64,000 nucleotides of DNA, from the NCBI RefSeq assembly GCF_004793545.1, contig NZ_SRYA01000002.1, forward strand, positions 104,845 to 168,844. Direction: 5' to 3'. The notes under the pieces are model-generated. The model did no database searches, was not told where the DNA came from, and saw nothing but the letters and a program-made list of their open reading frames with translations. Both the position numbers and the translations under genes were made by a program. This document shows positions 25,976 through 33,991 of the stretch, one piece after another; position 1 is the stretch's first letter; each line of letters begins with the position of its first letter. The stretch is from Petralouisia muris. GTDB taxonomy: Bacteria > Bacillota > Clostridia > Lachnospirales > Lachnospiraceae.

Positions 25976-26968
25976 ATGAGAAGAAAAAAACAAAGTCTGT
26001 ATCTGTTGCTTCTGGTTCTTTCCATTGCAGGGCTTGCAGGGTGTGAAAGGGGTCAGGAGGATTCTTCGGAATACAAGATTTTCTATGTAAATAAAGAGAA
26101 TACAAAAACAGTTGCAAAAGGCTATGAGCCTATGGCGAAAGATGACAGGGGAATGATTCAGGAGTTTTTGGGCAGGCTTGTGGGAGAGGAACAGCAGGAG
26201 GATTACCGGCAGGCGGTGCCCAAGGATGTGAAACTGAAATCCTGGAAGCTGGAAAACGCCCAGCTTTATCTGTATTTTGGCAGCAGTTATATGGAAATGG
26301 ACAATGTAAGCGAAGTGTTGTGCCGCGCTGCCATTGTAAGGACGCTGACCCAGGTAAAAGGGGTGGATTGCGTGTCGTTTTATGTAGAGGATTCTCCGCT
26401 GATGGATTCCAGCGGGAGTCTGATTGGCCTTATGACGGCGGAAACCTTTATTGAGAATCCCGGAGAACAGATCAATACCATCCAGACGGCCAGCATTACC
26501 CTTTACTTTTCGAATGAAGCGGGAACAGGGCTGATTCCGGAAGTACAGGAGGTACATTACAGCAGTAATATTTCTATGGAAAAACTGGTAATGGAGCAGC
26601 TTTTAAAAGGGCCTGAGGGCAGCCAAATGCGGTCTGCCGTTCCTGAGGGAACCAAGTTGGTAAACGTATCGGTGCTGGACGGGGTAGGATTTGTAAATCT
26701 AAATGAAGGGTTTCTCAGTCAGAATTATGAGATTGCGGAGCCTTTGGTGATCTATTCCATTGTAAATTCCCTGGCGGAGCTGCCAAATATTAATAAAGTG
26801 CAGATTTCTGTCAACGGAGACACTAATCTGACTTACCGGGAGAAAATGGACTTAAACACCATGTATGAAAGAAATTTGGATTATCTGGATGAAAGCGCCC
26901 GCTCCCAGGAAGCCCAGATAGAAGAAGGAGCGGAAAAAGTAGTGATAGAGGAGGAAACAGGTGACTAA
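25976..26968 (+). CDS. GerMN-domain lipoprotein
   Basis: The protein has 330 residues. The signal peptide ends in the lipobox LAGC (cysteine at about residue 22). Two GerMN domains follow: about 35-160 (IFYVNKENTKTV...LMDSSGSLIGLM) and about 175-305 (ITLYFSNEAGTGLIPEVQ ... LPNINKVQISVNGD). In Bacillus GerM is a sporulation and germination lipoprotein in the engulfment assembly; GerMN lipoproteins also often partner with sensor kinases, as in LpqB-MtrAB. The gene directly follows the kinase (9 bases) so it may modulate it. The stop codon overlaps the GTG start of comEC. Confidence 0.85.
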   Translation: MRRKKQSLYLLLLVLSIAGLAGCERGQEDSSEYKIFYVNKENTKTVAKGYEPMAKDDRGMIQEFLGRLVGEEQQEDYRQAVPKDVKLKSWKLENAQLYLYFGSSYMEMDNVSEVLCRAAIVRTLTQVKGVDCVSFYVEDSPLMDSSGSLIGLMTAETFIENPGEQINTIQTASITLYFSNEAGTGLIPEVQEVHYSSNISMEKLVMEQLLKGPEGSQMRSAVPEGTKLVNVSVLDGVGFVNLNEGFLSQNYEIAEPLVIYSIVNSLAELPNINKVQISVNGDTNLTYREKMDLNTMYERNLDYLDESARSQEAQIEEGAEKVVIEEETGD

Positions 26969-29579
26969 TCGTATGATTTGCTGCCTGGCAATTTCTCTTC
27001 TGATGGGAATTCTCTTTGGAAAGGAAGAAAATCTCCTGTTTGCGGCATGTTTTCTGTTATTTATCCTTGTTCTGGGCATTGCAGCAGGCAGAGACAGGAA
27101 GAAAGCATGGGAAAAACGCAGCCTTTCAGCAGAAGATACCGGCAGTCTTAGGAAGGCTGCCTGCTGTACAGCAGAAGATACCGGCAGTCTTAGGAAGGCT
27201 GCCTGCTGCACAGTAGAAGATACCGGCAGTCCCGGGGAATCTGCCGGCCGGCAGGAGTTTCGGTCAGCCGTATACTGGAAGCGGGGACTTTACGGGACAA
27301 TTGTGTTTCGCAGCCTGTTTTGCCTGTTGGCATTCTGTGCCGGTTCTTCTCAGATTCAGGCGCAGCAGCAGGTGCGGGACAGTCTGGAAGCGGTACTGGA
27401 AGAAGGAGATCAAATAACCCTTTGGGGAGAGGTTCAAAAGAAAGAAGAGAAGGAAGAGCAGTATTTATATTATCTGACAGATACCCAAGTGGCGGCAGAG
27501 GGAAGCCTTTTCCCTTGTTATGGGATTCTTGTCTACAGTTCTAATCGGCATATCCGGCCGGGAAATATTCTGAAGGTTACCGGCAGCTATGCGCCATTTC
27601 AAATATCCCGCAATGAAGGGAATTTCGATGAAAAACAATATTACCAGAGTAAAAAAATAGAATTTCGTCTCTACGCAGAAGAGGAAACGCTGATTTCAGA
27701 CAAGGAATGCAAAACAGCGGCGTTTCTGGAGAATCTTAGGCAAAAATTTTGCAGGGTATATCTCCGGTGTATGTCTGAAAAAAACGCTGGATTACTGGCA
27801 GATATGACGCTGGGGGATAAGAGCCTGCTGCAGCAGGAGGTGAAAGATTTATACCGGAGCGCTGGGATTTCGCATATTCTGGCCATTTCCGGCCTGCATG
27901 TGTCGTTGTTCGGTATGGGTATGTTTCGTTTGCTTTGCAGATTGGGCTGTCCCGGGAAGGTCAGCAGTCTTGCGGCTGTGGGAATTGCCGTTGCCTTCGG
28001 ACAGCTTTCCGGTATGGAAATCTCCACCGTGCGGGCATTGCTGATGTTTGCCGTGAATATGGCGGCTTATCTTTTAGGGCGCAGTTACGATACGTTAACA
28101 GCGCTGGGATTAAGCGCCTGGATTCAGATGTGGGAGAATCCCTTTGTACTGAATTATGCCGGCTTCCTGTTTTCTTATGGAGCGGTATTGGGAGCAGCAG
28201 TGATTGCAGCGGCTCTGAAAGAACCTGGAGGAAAAGAGGAAAAGGATGCAGATAAGGAGGGTTTCCGGAAGGTTTTATTGGGGAGGGTTTTTCAGAAACG
28301 AAGCAGCAGGGAGAACAAGGATATAGAAAGAAAATCAAAGGAATGTAACTCTGTATGGAAAAAATGGGCGGGACGTTTTTGGGATTCTCTTTCTATCAGT
28401 TTCTGCATTCAGCTTGCAACATTGCCCCTTTCTCTGTATTTTTATTATGAAATTCCCTGTTACGGCATTCTGGTGAATGGGTGCATTCTGCCTTTTCTGG
28501 GGCTGCTGTTATCCCTTGGAGTGTTGGGGGCGTCTGCAGGAAGTATATTTCTGCCGGCAGGGAAAATCATTCTGCAGCCGGCAGAATGGATGCTGGCAAA
28601 AAGTGAATGGATTTGCAGGAAATCGTTAAAACTGCCCGGTGCGGTATTGACCGTTGGAAGGCCGGGAATAGCTCTGGCGGTGTGCTATTATGTGAGTTTG
28701 GCGGCAGCGCTGTACCTGTACCGAAAAAAGGGACGGAAGAAATGGCTGGGGGTTCTTGGAGCGGCAGTTTTCCTGATTTTATTTCTGCGTAAGCCCCTTC
28801 AATTTGAAATTGATGTGCTGGATGTGGGTCAGGGGGACGGCATTTTTATTCAGACAGAAGCCGGGGAGCATTTTTTTGTGGATGGCGGAAGCAGTGACGT
28901 TTCAAAAGCCGGAACTTACCGGATTCTGCCTTTTCTTAAATCAAGAGGTATCACTTCCATCCAGGGCTGGGCGGTAAGCCATGCAGACCAGGATCATATT
29001 AGCGGCTTAAAGGAATTGCTGGAAGAGGGATATCCCGTTGAAACTTTGATAGTGGCAGAGGGAATGGTCAGAGACGAAGCAGGGGAGGAATTGCTGATGC
29101 TGGCAGAGGACGCAGGATGCAGGATTCTTTTTGTTTCACCCGGAATGCGATTCGGAAGCGGGGAAGCAGTTTTTACAGTCTGGCATCCTCAGGCGGAAGG
29201 GACAGAGGACAAAGAGGATCGGAATGGGAATTCCCTGGTTCTCTCTTTGGAGTACCGGGATTTTACCGGCTTTTTTACCGGGGATATCGGCGTCAGCCAG
29301 GAGCGGCAGATGGTGGAGGCAGGGAGGATAAAAGGATGGATGGAACAAAAAGGAATCAGAGGGATTACTTTTTATAAGGCCGCCCATCATGGTTCTGACG
29401 GCTCTAACAGCCTGGAATTTCTAGAATTACTGTCTCCTGAGATTATCGTGGTTTCCTGCGGAAAAGGGAATTCTTACGGGCATCCGGGAGCAGAGGCAGT
29501 ACAGAGGATGAAAGAAGCGGGAAGCCGGGTGGTGAGTACCATGGAGAGAGGGCAGATTTTGATTCGGCCCTTTCTGTAA
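26961..29579 (+). CDS. comEC: ComEC/Rec2-type DNA uptake channel
   Basis: The protein has 872 residues, starting at GTG 26961 with GGAGG upstream and overlapping the previous gene by 8 bases. ComEC transports single-stranded DNA through the membrane. A DUF4131-like region with an OB fold (EEGDQITLWGEVQKKEEKEE...) precedes the Competence domain with many helices and the signature HILAISGLHVSLFGMG. The C-terminal metallo-beta-lactamase-like domain (about 600-872) has VLDVGQGDGIFIQ, VSHADQDHISGL and AAHHGSDGSNS, consistent with a nuclease. Residues about 57-92 are a 14-residue tandem repeat of the type AEDTGSLRKAACCT, unusual for the family. The window holds comEA and comEC but no comE/comG pilus genes. 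Confidence 0.95.
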   Translation: MTNRMICCLAISLLMGILFGKEENLLFAACFLLFILVLGIAAGRDRKKAWEKRSLSAEDTGSLRKAACCTAEDTGSLRKAACCTVEDTGSPGESAGRQEFRSAVYWKRGLYGTIVFRSLFCLLAFCAGSSQIQAQQQVRDSLEAVLEEGDQITLWGEVQKKEEKEEQYLYYLTDTQVAAEGSLFPCYGILVYSSNRHIRPGNILKVTGSYAPFQISRNEGNFDEKQYYQSKKIEFRLYAEEETLISDKECKTAAFLENLRQKFCRVYLRCMSEKNAGLLADMTLGDKSLLQQEVKDLYRSAGISHILAISGLHVSLFGMGMFRLLCRLGCPGKVSSLAAVGIAVAFGQLSGMEISTVRALLMFAVNMAAYLLGRSYDTLTALGLSAWIQMWENPFVLNYAGFLFSYGAVLGAAVIAAALKEPGGKEEKDADKEGFRKVLLGRVFQKRSSRENKDIERKSKECNSVWKKWAGRFWDSLSISFCIQLATLPLSLYFYYEIPCYGILVNGCILPFLGLLLSLGVLGASAGSIFLPAGKIILQPAEWMLAKSEWICRKSLKLPGAVLTVGRPGIALAVCYYVSLAAALYLYRKKGRKKWLGVLGAAVFLILFLRKPLQFEIDVLDVGQGDGIFIQTEAGEHFFVDGGSSDVSKAGTYRILPFLKSRGITSIQGWAVSHADQDHISGLKELLEEGYPVETLIVAEGMVRDEAGEELLMLAEDAGCRILFVSPGMRFGSGEAVFTVWHPQAEGTEDKEDRNGNSLVLSLEYRDFTGFFTGDIGVSQERQMVEAGRIKGWMEQKGIRGITFYKAAHHGSDGSNSLEFLELLSPEIIVVSCGKGNSYGHPGAEAVQRMKEAGSRVVSTMERGQILIRPFL
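27129..27236. repeat. In-frame 42-bp tandem repeat in comEC, two full copies and one partial
   Basis: Units begin at 27129, 27171 and 27213; all start GYAGAAGATACCGGCAGTC-like (Y = C or T). The first two differ at very few bases; the third diverges after about 24 bases. Each unit encodes 14 residues with a CC pair in the region right after the first membrane helices. Confidence 0.88.
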
Positions 29580-29729
29580 TCTATGTCTTTTACTGAATTG
29601 GGATAGGTATTGGAGAGAAATGGATAATTCCGACAGCGGAGGATAAAACCCGTGGAGGAAAATCAAACACGCCCCAGCAGGATGGCAGATGCCAAGCCTG
29701 CTGCGGCGTCGCTGATGTTCCACAATATA

Positions 29730-29933
29730 CTATTTGTCGCCTGTGCAGTTCATATCTGTAATGCTGCAGGTTGTATCATCATCTTCGGTATTGCAGTTCA
29801 TGTTTGTGATGCTGCAGGTGCTGTCTTTCTCTGCGTCGTCCCCCAGACAGTTCATGTCATTTAATCCGCAGGTCTTGTCGTCTTCGTTGGTCATTCCGTT
29901 CATGTTAGTAATATCTAAATTTTTGTTCTCCAT
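29730..29933 (-). CDS. Small acidic protein with repeated TC-x6-C motifs (67 aa)
   Basis: The 67-residue protein starts at ATG 29933, which has AGGAGG 6 bases upstream, and a promoter lies 57-85 bases further up. It consists of four related segments: NLDITNMNG (no cysteine), TCGLNDMNC, TCSITNMNC and TCSITDMNC, linked by acidic spacers such as EDDK and NTEDDDT. The six cysteines come in three identical CX6C pairs. There is no signal peptide, membrane helix or known leader-peptide motif. I do not recognise the family. The repeated cysteine pairs and acidic spacers suit metal binding or redox buffering, and the gene is divergent from a peroxiredoxin gene. A peptide precursor is an alternative, but no modification or export gene is adjacent. 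Confidence 0.75.
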   Translation of the reverse strand: MENKNLDITNMNGMTNEDDKTCGLNDMNCLGDDAEKDSTCSITNMNCNTEDDDTTCSITDMNCTGDK

Positions 29934-29989
29934 GTTTTTCCTCCTCCTGTTATCAGGATAAAATATTCCCGAATGCATATGATAGATTT

Positions 29990-30018
29990 ATTATATCCTG
30001 ATTTCTTTTGGGTTACAA
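29990..30018 (-). promoter_or_regulatory. Promoter of the cysteine-repeat mini-protein
   Basis: On the minus strand TTGTAA (30018-30013) and TATAAT (29995-29990) are 17 bases apart. This supports real expression of the 67-residue protein. Confidence 0.7.
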
Positions 30019-30073
30019 GTGGAAAAGAAAGGTTTTTGACACTTGCGATAATGTGTACAAGGTAAAATTAAAG

Positions 30074-30102
30074 TTGCTTTTTTGCCAAAAGAACTTTATA
30101 AT
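30074..30102 (+). promoter_or_regulatory. Promoter of the peroxiredoxin operon
   Basis: TTGCTT (30074-30079) and TATAAT (30097-30102) are 17 bases apart, 32 bases before ahpC. The bases around the -10 box (TTATAATTTATA) partly resemble a PerR box (TTATAATNATTATAA), but the match is imperfect, so PerR control is only possible. Confidence 0.65.
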
Positions 30103-30134
30103 TTATAGCAAAGAATAAAAGGAGGAACAGAGCG

Positions 30135-30701
30135 ATGGAGCATATGATTAACCGAAAAGTAGAGGAGTTTCATGTATCTGCTTATGCAAAGGGAGATTTC
30201 ATTGAAGTAAGTCAGGAGGATTTGATGGGACACTGGTCGGTGCTGTTTTTTTATCCGGCAGATTTTACCTTTGTATGCCCAACCGAATTAGGCGATCTGG
30301 CAGAACATTATGAGGAATTTAAAAAAGAGGGCTGTGAAATTTATTCTGTGTCTGAGGACACCCATTTTGTTCATAAAGCATGGGCAGACGCATCTGAGAC
30401 GATTAAGAAAATCCAGTATGTGATGCTGGCAGATCCGGCAGGAGAGCTGGCGAGACAGTTTGGCGTGCTGGTGGAAAAAGAAGGACAGGCTTTGCGGGGA
30501 ACTTTCATCCTGAATCCGGAAGGCGTAGTGAAAGCTTATGAGATTCACGATATGGGAATCGGAAGGAACGCTGCAGAGCTTTTAAGGAAAGTTCAGGCAG
30601 CAAAGTTCGTGGAAGAGCACGGAGATCAGGTATGCCCGGCAAAATGGCAGCCTGGCGAGGAGACCTTAAGCCCCAGTTTGGATCTGGTGGGAATGTTATA
30701 G
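30135..30701 (+). CDS. ahpC: Alkyl hydroperoxide reductase subunit C (2-Cys peroxiredoxin)
   Basis: AhpC reduces H2O2 and organic peroxides in the cytoplasm. The 188 residues include the peroxidatic cysteine in DFTFVCPTELGDL (about residue 50) and the resolving cysteine in GDQVCPAKW (about 166), both in the right places for a typical 2-Cys enzyme with a C-terminal resolving cysteine. ATG has AGGAGGAACAG upstream. The next gene, 11 bases downstream, encodes a protein like the N-terminal half of AhpF, which normally re-reduces AhpC. Confidence 0.97.
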   Translation: MEHMINRKVEEFHVSAYAKGDFIEVSQEDLMGHWSVLFFYPADFTFVCPTELGDLAEHYEEFKKEGCEIYSVSEDTHFVHKAWADASETIKKIQYVMLADPAGELARQFGVLVEKEGQALRGTFILNPEGVVKAYEIHDMGIGRNAAELLRKVQAAKFVEEHGDQVCPAKWQPGEETLSPSLDLVGML

Positions 30702-30712
30702 GAGGAAGATGC

Positions 30713-31378
30713 ATGGGTATAGATAAAATTGCTTCCAAAAGCAGCCTGATCACTCCAGAGCTGGAAGAACAGATGAAGGGCGTATTCGCAAAGCTGGAAG
30801 GTGAAGTTGAGCTTGTTTGCGTCATTGACCCTGAGGCCGCAGCGTCTGTGGAAATGGCGGAACTGGTGCGCCATATTTCGGATCTTACAGACAAGCTGTC
30901 CTGTCAGCTTTACGATCGGGAAGAAGCAAAGGAAAAACTGCCGGAAGCGGATGTCTCTCTTTTGCCTGCAACTGTTTTGCGCAGGCAGGGAAAATATACT
31001 GGAATTTCTTTTCACGGGGTAACCGGAGGGAAGGAACTGAATTCCCTGATTTTTGCCATTTATAATGCGGCAGGCCCCGGACAGGAAATGGACAAGCGGA
31101 TGAAGAAGAAATTAGATAAGCTTACCCATAAAAGTGAAATCAAGATATTTGTTTCTCTTTCCTGCCACCACTGCGCCCAGCAGGTGATTACCTGCCAGAA
31201 AATGGCTGCGGAATGTGAGGCGCTGGAAGCCAGGATGATTGATGCAAGGCTGTATCCGGAGATGGTGGAGAAATACAAGATTGAGCGGATTCCCATGACA
31301 GTGATTAATGAGAAAGAGGTTCTGATGGGAAGCAAAAACATGGATGAGATTTATCAGGTTTTGCGAACCTATAAATAG
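30713..31378 (+). CDS. Tandem thioredoxin-fold protein equivalent to the AhpF N-terminal domain
   Basis: The protein has 221 residues from ATG 30713 (AGGAGGAAGATGC just before). It has two thioredoxin folds: the first (about 1-110) without a CXXC, the second (about 125-221) with SLSCHHCAQQVI as the active site and the cis-proline in RIPMTV. This matches the N-terminal domain of AhpF, which relays electrons to AhpC, but the FAD/NADH reductase half is absent and the frame closes cleanly, so it is not a pseudogene fragment. It must therefore be reduced by a separate thioredoxin-reductase-like flavoprotein not found in the window. It directly follows ahpC. Confidence 0.85.
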   Translation: MGIDKIASKSSLITPELEEQMKGVFAKLEGEVELVCVIDPEAAASVEMAELVRHISDLTDKLSCQLYDREEAKEKLPEADVSLLPATVLRRQGKYTGISFHGVTGGKELNSLIFAIYNAAGPGQEMDKRMKKKLDKLTHKSEIKIFVSLSCHHCAQQVITCQKMAAECEALEARMIDARLYPEMVEKYKIERIPMTVINEKEVLMGSKNMDEIYQVLRTYK

Positions 31379-31398
31379 AACCTTGTCGGCAGGTATTT

Positions 31399-32382
31399 AT
31401 GAAAAGCATTGACGAAGACATTAAGAAGGGCAGTTTTCAGCCAGCCTATCTTCTGTATGGTGATGAAAGCTATCTGAAGCGGCAGTATAAGCAGAAGCTG
31501 CAGCAGGCATTATCTCCATCGGGAGATACCATGAACGTCGCTTATTATGAAGGAAAAGGCTGTAATCTCGGAGAGATTATTGATCTGGCGGAGACGCTTC
31601 CTTTTCTGGCGGATTATCGGTTGATTCTGATAGAAAACAGCGGCTGCTTCAAAGGGGCCTGCGAGGAACTGGCGGAGTATATGAAGCATGTTGCCGAGAC
31701 CACTGTGTTTGTGTTTGTGGAAGAGGAAGTGGATAAGCGGAGCAAGCTGTATAAGGCAGTAAAGGGCGCAGGCCGGGCGGTGGAATTTGCCAGGCAGAAA
31801 GAAGGATTGCTGATACAGTGGATTCTCACACGGTTAAAGCGGGAAAATAAAAAGATCACCCAGCCGGTCATGCATCTCTTTCTGGAGAAAACCGGAAATG
31901 ATATGGAAAATATTGACAGGGAGTTAGAAAAGCTCTTCTGTTATACGCTGGAAAAGGAAGTTATTTCAGCAGAAGATGTGGAAGCCGTCTGCACGGGGCA
32001 GGCCACTGGAAGAATTTTTGAGATGGTAAATTGTATTGCAGAGGGAAAGCGGAGGCAGGCGTTGGAATTGTACTATGATTTGCTTGCCCTGAAGGAGCCG
32101 CCCATGCGGATTTTGTTTCTCATTGCAAGGCAGTTTCAGATTTTGCTGCAGGTGAAAGAGCTTGGAGCGCAGGGATATGATCATAAGTTTATTTCATCCA
32201 AAGCGGGAATTCCGGAATTTACAGTAAGAAGAAATCTGTCACAGGCAGGCAGGTTTACTCCAGAGCAGTTAAAGCAGGCTGTTTTGCGCTGTGTGCAGGC
32301 GGAGGAAGATGTTAAGAGAGGGAACCTGAATGATCGGATGGCAGTGGAGCTGCTGATTGTGGAGAGTACGAAAGGCATATGA
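31399..32382 (+). CDS. holA: DNA polymerase III, delta subunit
   Basis: HolA opens the beta sliding clamp as part of the clamp loader. The 327 residues have the AAA+-like delta fold without nucleotide-binding motifs: PAYLLYGDESYLKRQYK at the N-terminus, LILIENSGCFK, then FLEKTGNDMENIDRELEKL and the C-terminal collar helices (LIARQFQILLQVKELGAQGYD). The upstream ribosome site is weak (GGCAGG). The order holA, rpsT (opposite strand), gpr, spoIIP is conserved in Clostridia and supports the call. A strong terminator follows. Confidence 0.95.
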   Translation: MKSIDEDIKKGSFQPAYLLYGDESYLKRQYKQKLQQALSPSGDTMNVAYYEGKGCNLGEIIDLAETLPFLADYRLILIENSGCFKGACEELAEYMKHVAETTVFVFVEEEVDKRSKLYKAVKGAGRAVEFARQKEGLLIQWILTRLKRENKKITQPVMHLFLEKTGNDMENIDRELEKLFCYTLEKEVISAEDVEAVCTGQATGRIFEMVNCIAEGKRRQALELYYDLLALKEPPMRILFLIARQFQILLQVKELGAQGYDHKFISSKAGIPEFTVRRNLSQAGRFTPEQLKQAVLRCVQAEEDVKRGNLNDRMAVELLIVESTKGI

Positions 32383-32417
32383 AAAAGGAGCCGACTGACG
32401 GTATCGGCTCCTTTTTT
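32382..32417. terminator. Bidirectional intrinsic terminator between holA and rpsT
   Basis: GGAGCCGA (32387-32394) and TCGGCTCC (32404-32411) form an 8-bp stem with a nine-base loop. A run of A precedes it and a run of six T follows, so it can terminate from both sides, as fits the convergent genes. Confidence 0.92.
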
Positions 32418-32451
32418 CCGCCTGAATGGCGGGAATTCATTCTAAAATTAA

Positions 32452-32715
32452 TTAAGCAATATTGTTCACAGCTTTGGTTAAGCGTGAAACCTTTCTGGCT
32501 GCGGTGTTTTTATGATATACACCCTTGGAAGCAGCCTTGCTGATCTGAGAAATAGCGGCTGATAACGCCTTCTGTGCAGCTTCTTTGTCATTTGCTGTAA
32601 CAGCAGCCTCTACTTTCTTCACGGCAGTCTTCACAGCAGATTTGATCGCTTTGTTGCGGGCTGTTCTAATCTCAGTTACTAAAATTCTTTTCTTTGCTGA
32701 TTTGATGTTAGCCAA
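32452..32715 (-). CDS. rpsT: 30S ribosomal protein S20
   Basis: S20 binds 16S rRNA early in small-subunit assembly. It has 87 residues beginning (M)ANIKSAKKRILVTE with many lysines and alanines. The start is taken as TTG at 32715: GGAGGTG lies 6 bases upstream and the protein then begins as in the family; the ATG at 32730 would overlap that site and add a foreign pentapeptide. A rare start codon on a ribosomal protein gene is common for rpsT and may set its level. Terminated by the bidirectional hairpin shared with holA. Confidence 0.95.
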   Translation of the reverse strand: MANIKSAKKRILVTEIRTARNKAIKSAVKTAVKKVEAAVTANDKEAAQKALSAAISQISKAASKGVYHKNTAARKVSRLTKAVNNIA

Positions 32716-32966
32716 TCCATTCACCTCCATTTTTTAAATGATTCTGATGACAATCCAATTGACTGTTTATGCGGAAAAAGGATTGCACTGCTTACAGTTG
32801 TTTCATTAAATCCGGACACGGACGTTCTAATGTAAACATACTCATATATTTTATCCCCTAATTTTCAGCCTGTCAATACATATTTCTGCATTTTTTTGTA
32901 AAAAATAACTATGCAAGTTTCAGAAGATGAGATTGTGACTGAAAACATAGTTTTGGAGGGAATATT

Positions 32967-33917
32967 ATGAGTCAGTTTCAGGTGCGTACAGATTTGGCAT
33001 TGGAGACCCGCGAGAAATTTGAAGAGGATCATGTGGAAATTAAAGGAGTGCGGGTGGAAGAGGAATGCAGAGAAGAATCGGAAATAAAGATTACCACAAT
33101 GGTAATTGAGACGGAAAATGGGGCGAAAGCCATGGGAAAACCAAAAGGGACCTATATTACATTGGAAGCGGCTAATTTGGACAGCCAGGATGAGGACTAT
33201 CACAGAGAGGTTTCTGTGGAGCTGGCAAGGCTGATTCGGAGACTGCTGCCAGAGGAAAAACATATCTTGTCAGTGCTTGTGGCAGGGCTTGGAAACCGTG
33301 AAGTGACGCCGGACGCCTTAGGGCCAAGGGTGGTGGATAATATGATGATAACCAGGCATGTGCTGAAGGAATTTGGCAAATACGCTTTTGGGGAGGAGGA
33401 AGTAAATGCAGTCAGCGGGATCGTTCCCGGCGTGATGGCCCAGACCGGAATGGAAAGCCAGGAAATTATACGGGGCGTAGTGGAAGAGACCAAGCCGGAT
33501 GTGATGATTGCCATAGACGCGCTGGCAGCCAGAAGCACCCGCAGGCTCAGCCGCACCATACAGATTACAGACACGGGAATTAATCCTGGCTCTGGCGTGG
33601 GAAATCACAGACATGGACTGTCAGAAGAGACGGTAGGCGTTCCGGTCATTGCCATTGGCGTGCCTACGGTGGTGGATGCAGCCACCATTGTAAATGACAC
33701 TATGCATACGCTGATTCAGGCCATGGAGGAAAACAGCCATTTGCAGACCTTAAGCACCGGGCTGAATGCATTAAATGAAATGGAAAAATATGAGCTGATC
33801 CGGGAACTGTTATCGCCCCAGCTCAATACCATGTTCGTAACCCCCAAGGATATAGATGAATCTGTCAAGCGGTTAAGTTTTACCATTTCCGAGGGATTAA
33901 ACATTGCTTTTGCATAA
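32967..33917 (+). CDS. gpr: Spore protease GPR
   Basis: GPR degrades small acid-soluble spore proteins during germination; it is made as a zymogen in the forespore. The 316 residues start with a propeptide; the sequence RTDLALETRE near residue 7 matches the self-cleavage site, which mimics its substrates. Conserved catalytic-region segments include VLVAGLGNREVTPDALGPR and VVEETKPDVMIAIDALAARS, with an aspartate pair in the atypical aspartic-protease fold. ATG has GGAGGG 7 bases upstream. A forespore (sigma-G) promoter is expected but I could not place it with confidence. spoIIP follows. Confidence 0.97.
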   Translation: MSQFQVRTDLALETREKFEEDHVEIKGVRVEEECREESEIKITTMVIETENGAKAMGKPKGTYITLEAANLDSQDEDYHREVSVELARLIRRLLPEEKHILSVLVAGLGNREVTPDALGPRVVDNMMITRHVLKEFGKYAFGEEEVNAVSGIVPGVMAQTGMESQEIIRGVVEETKPDVMIAIDALAARSTRRLSRTIQITDTGINPGSGVGNHRHGLSEETVGVPVIAIGVPTVVDAATIVNDTMHTLIQAMEENSHLQTLSTGLNALNEMEKYELIRELLSPQLNTMFVTPKDIDESVKRLSFTISEGLNIAFA

Positions 33918-33940
33918 AATTTTTCGTACAGGCATATACT
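33912..33940 (+). promoter_or_regulatory. Sigma-E type promoter of spoIIP
   Basis: GCATAAA (33912-33918) and CATATACT (33933-33940) are 14 bases apart. The latter fits 7 of 8 positions of the sigma-E -10 consensus CATACAMT. spoIIP is a known mother-cell sigma-E gene in Bacillus, so the match is functionally sensible. The -35 box overlaps the end of gpr. Confidence 0.65.
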
Positions 33941-33991
33941 TAACTATTCGTAAATGATGCAATAGGGAAACAGCTTGACGGGAATAGGAAA

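Noticed and set aside
30090..30112. PerR box at the ahpC promoter
   Set aside because: The sequence around TATAAT only partly matches the two 7-base half-sites, and AT-rich promoters give such partial matches by chance.
32921..32952. Sigma-G promoter for gpr
   Set aside because: CATAGTT lies too close to the ribosome site to leave room for an RNA start, and no good -35 box pairs with it.
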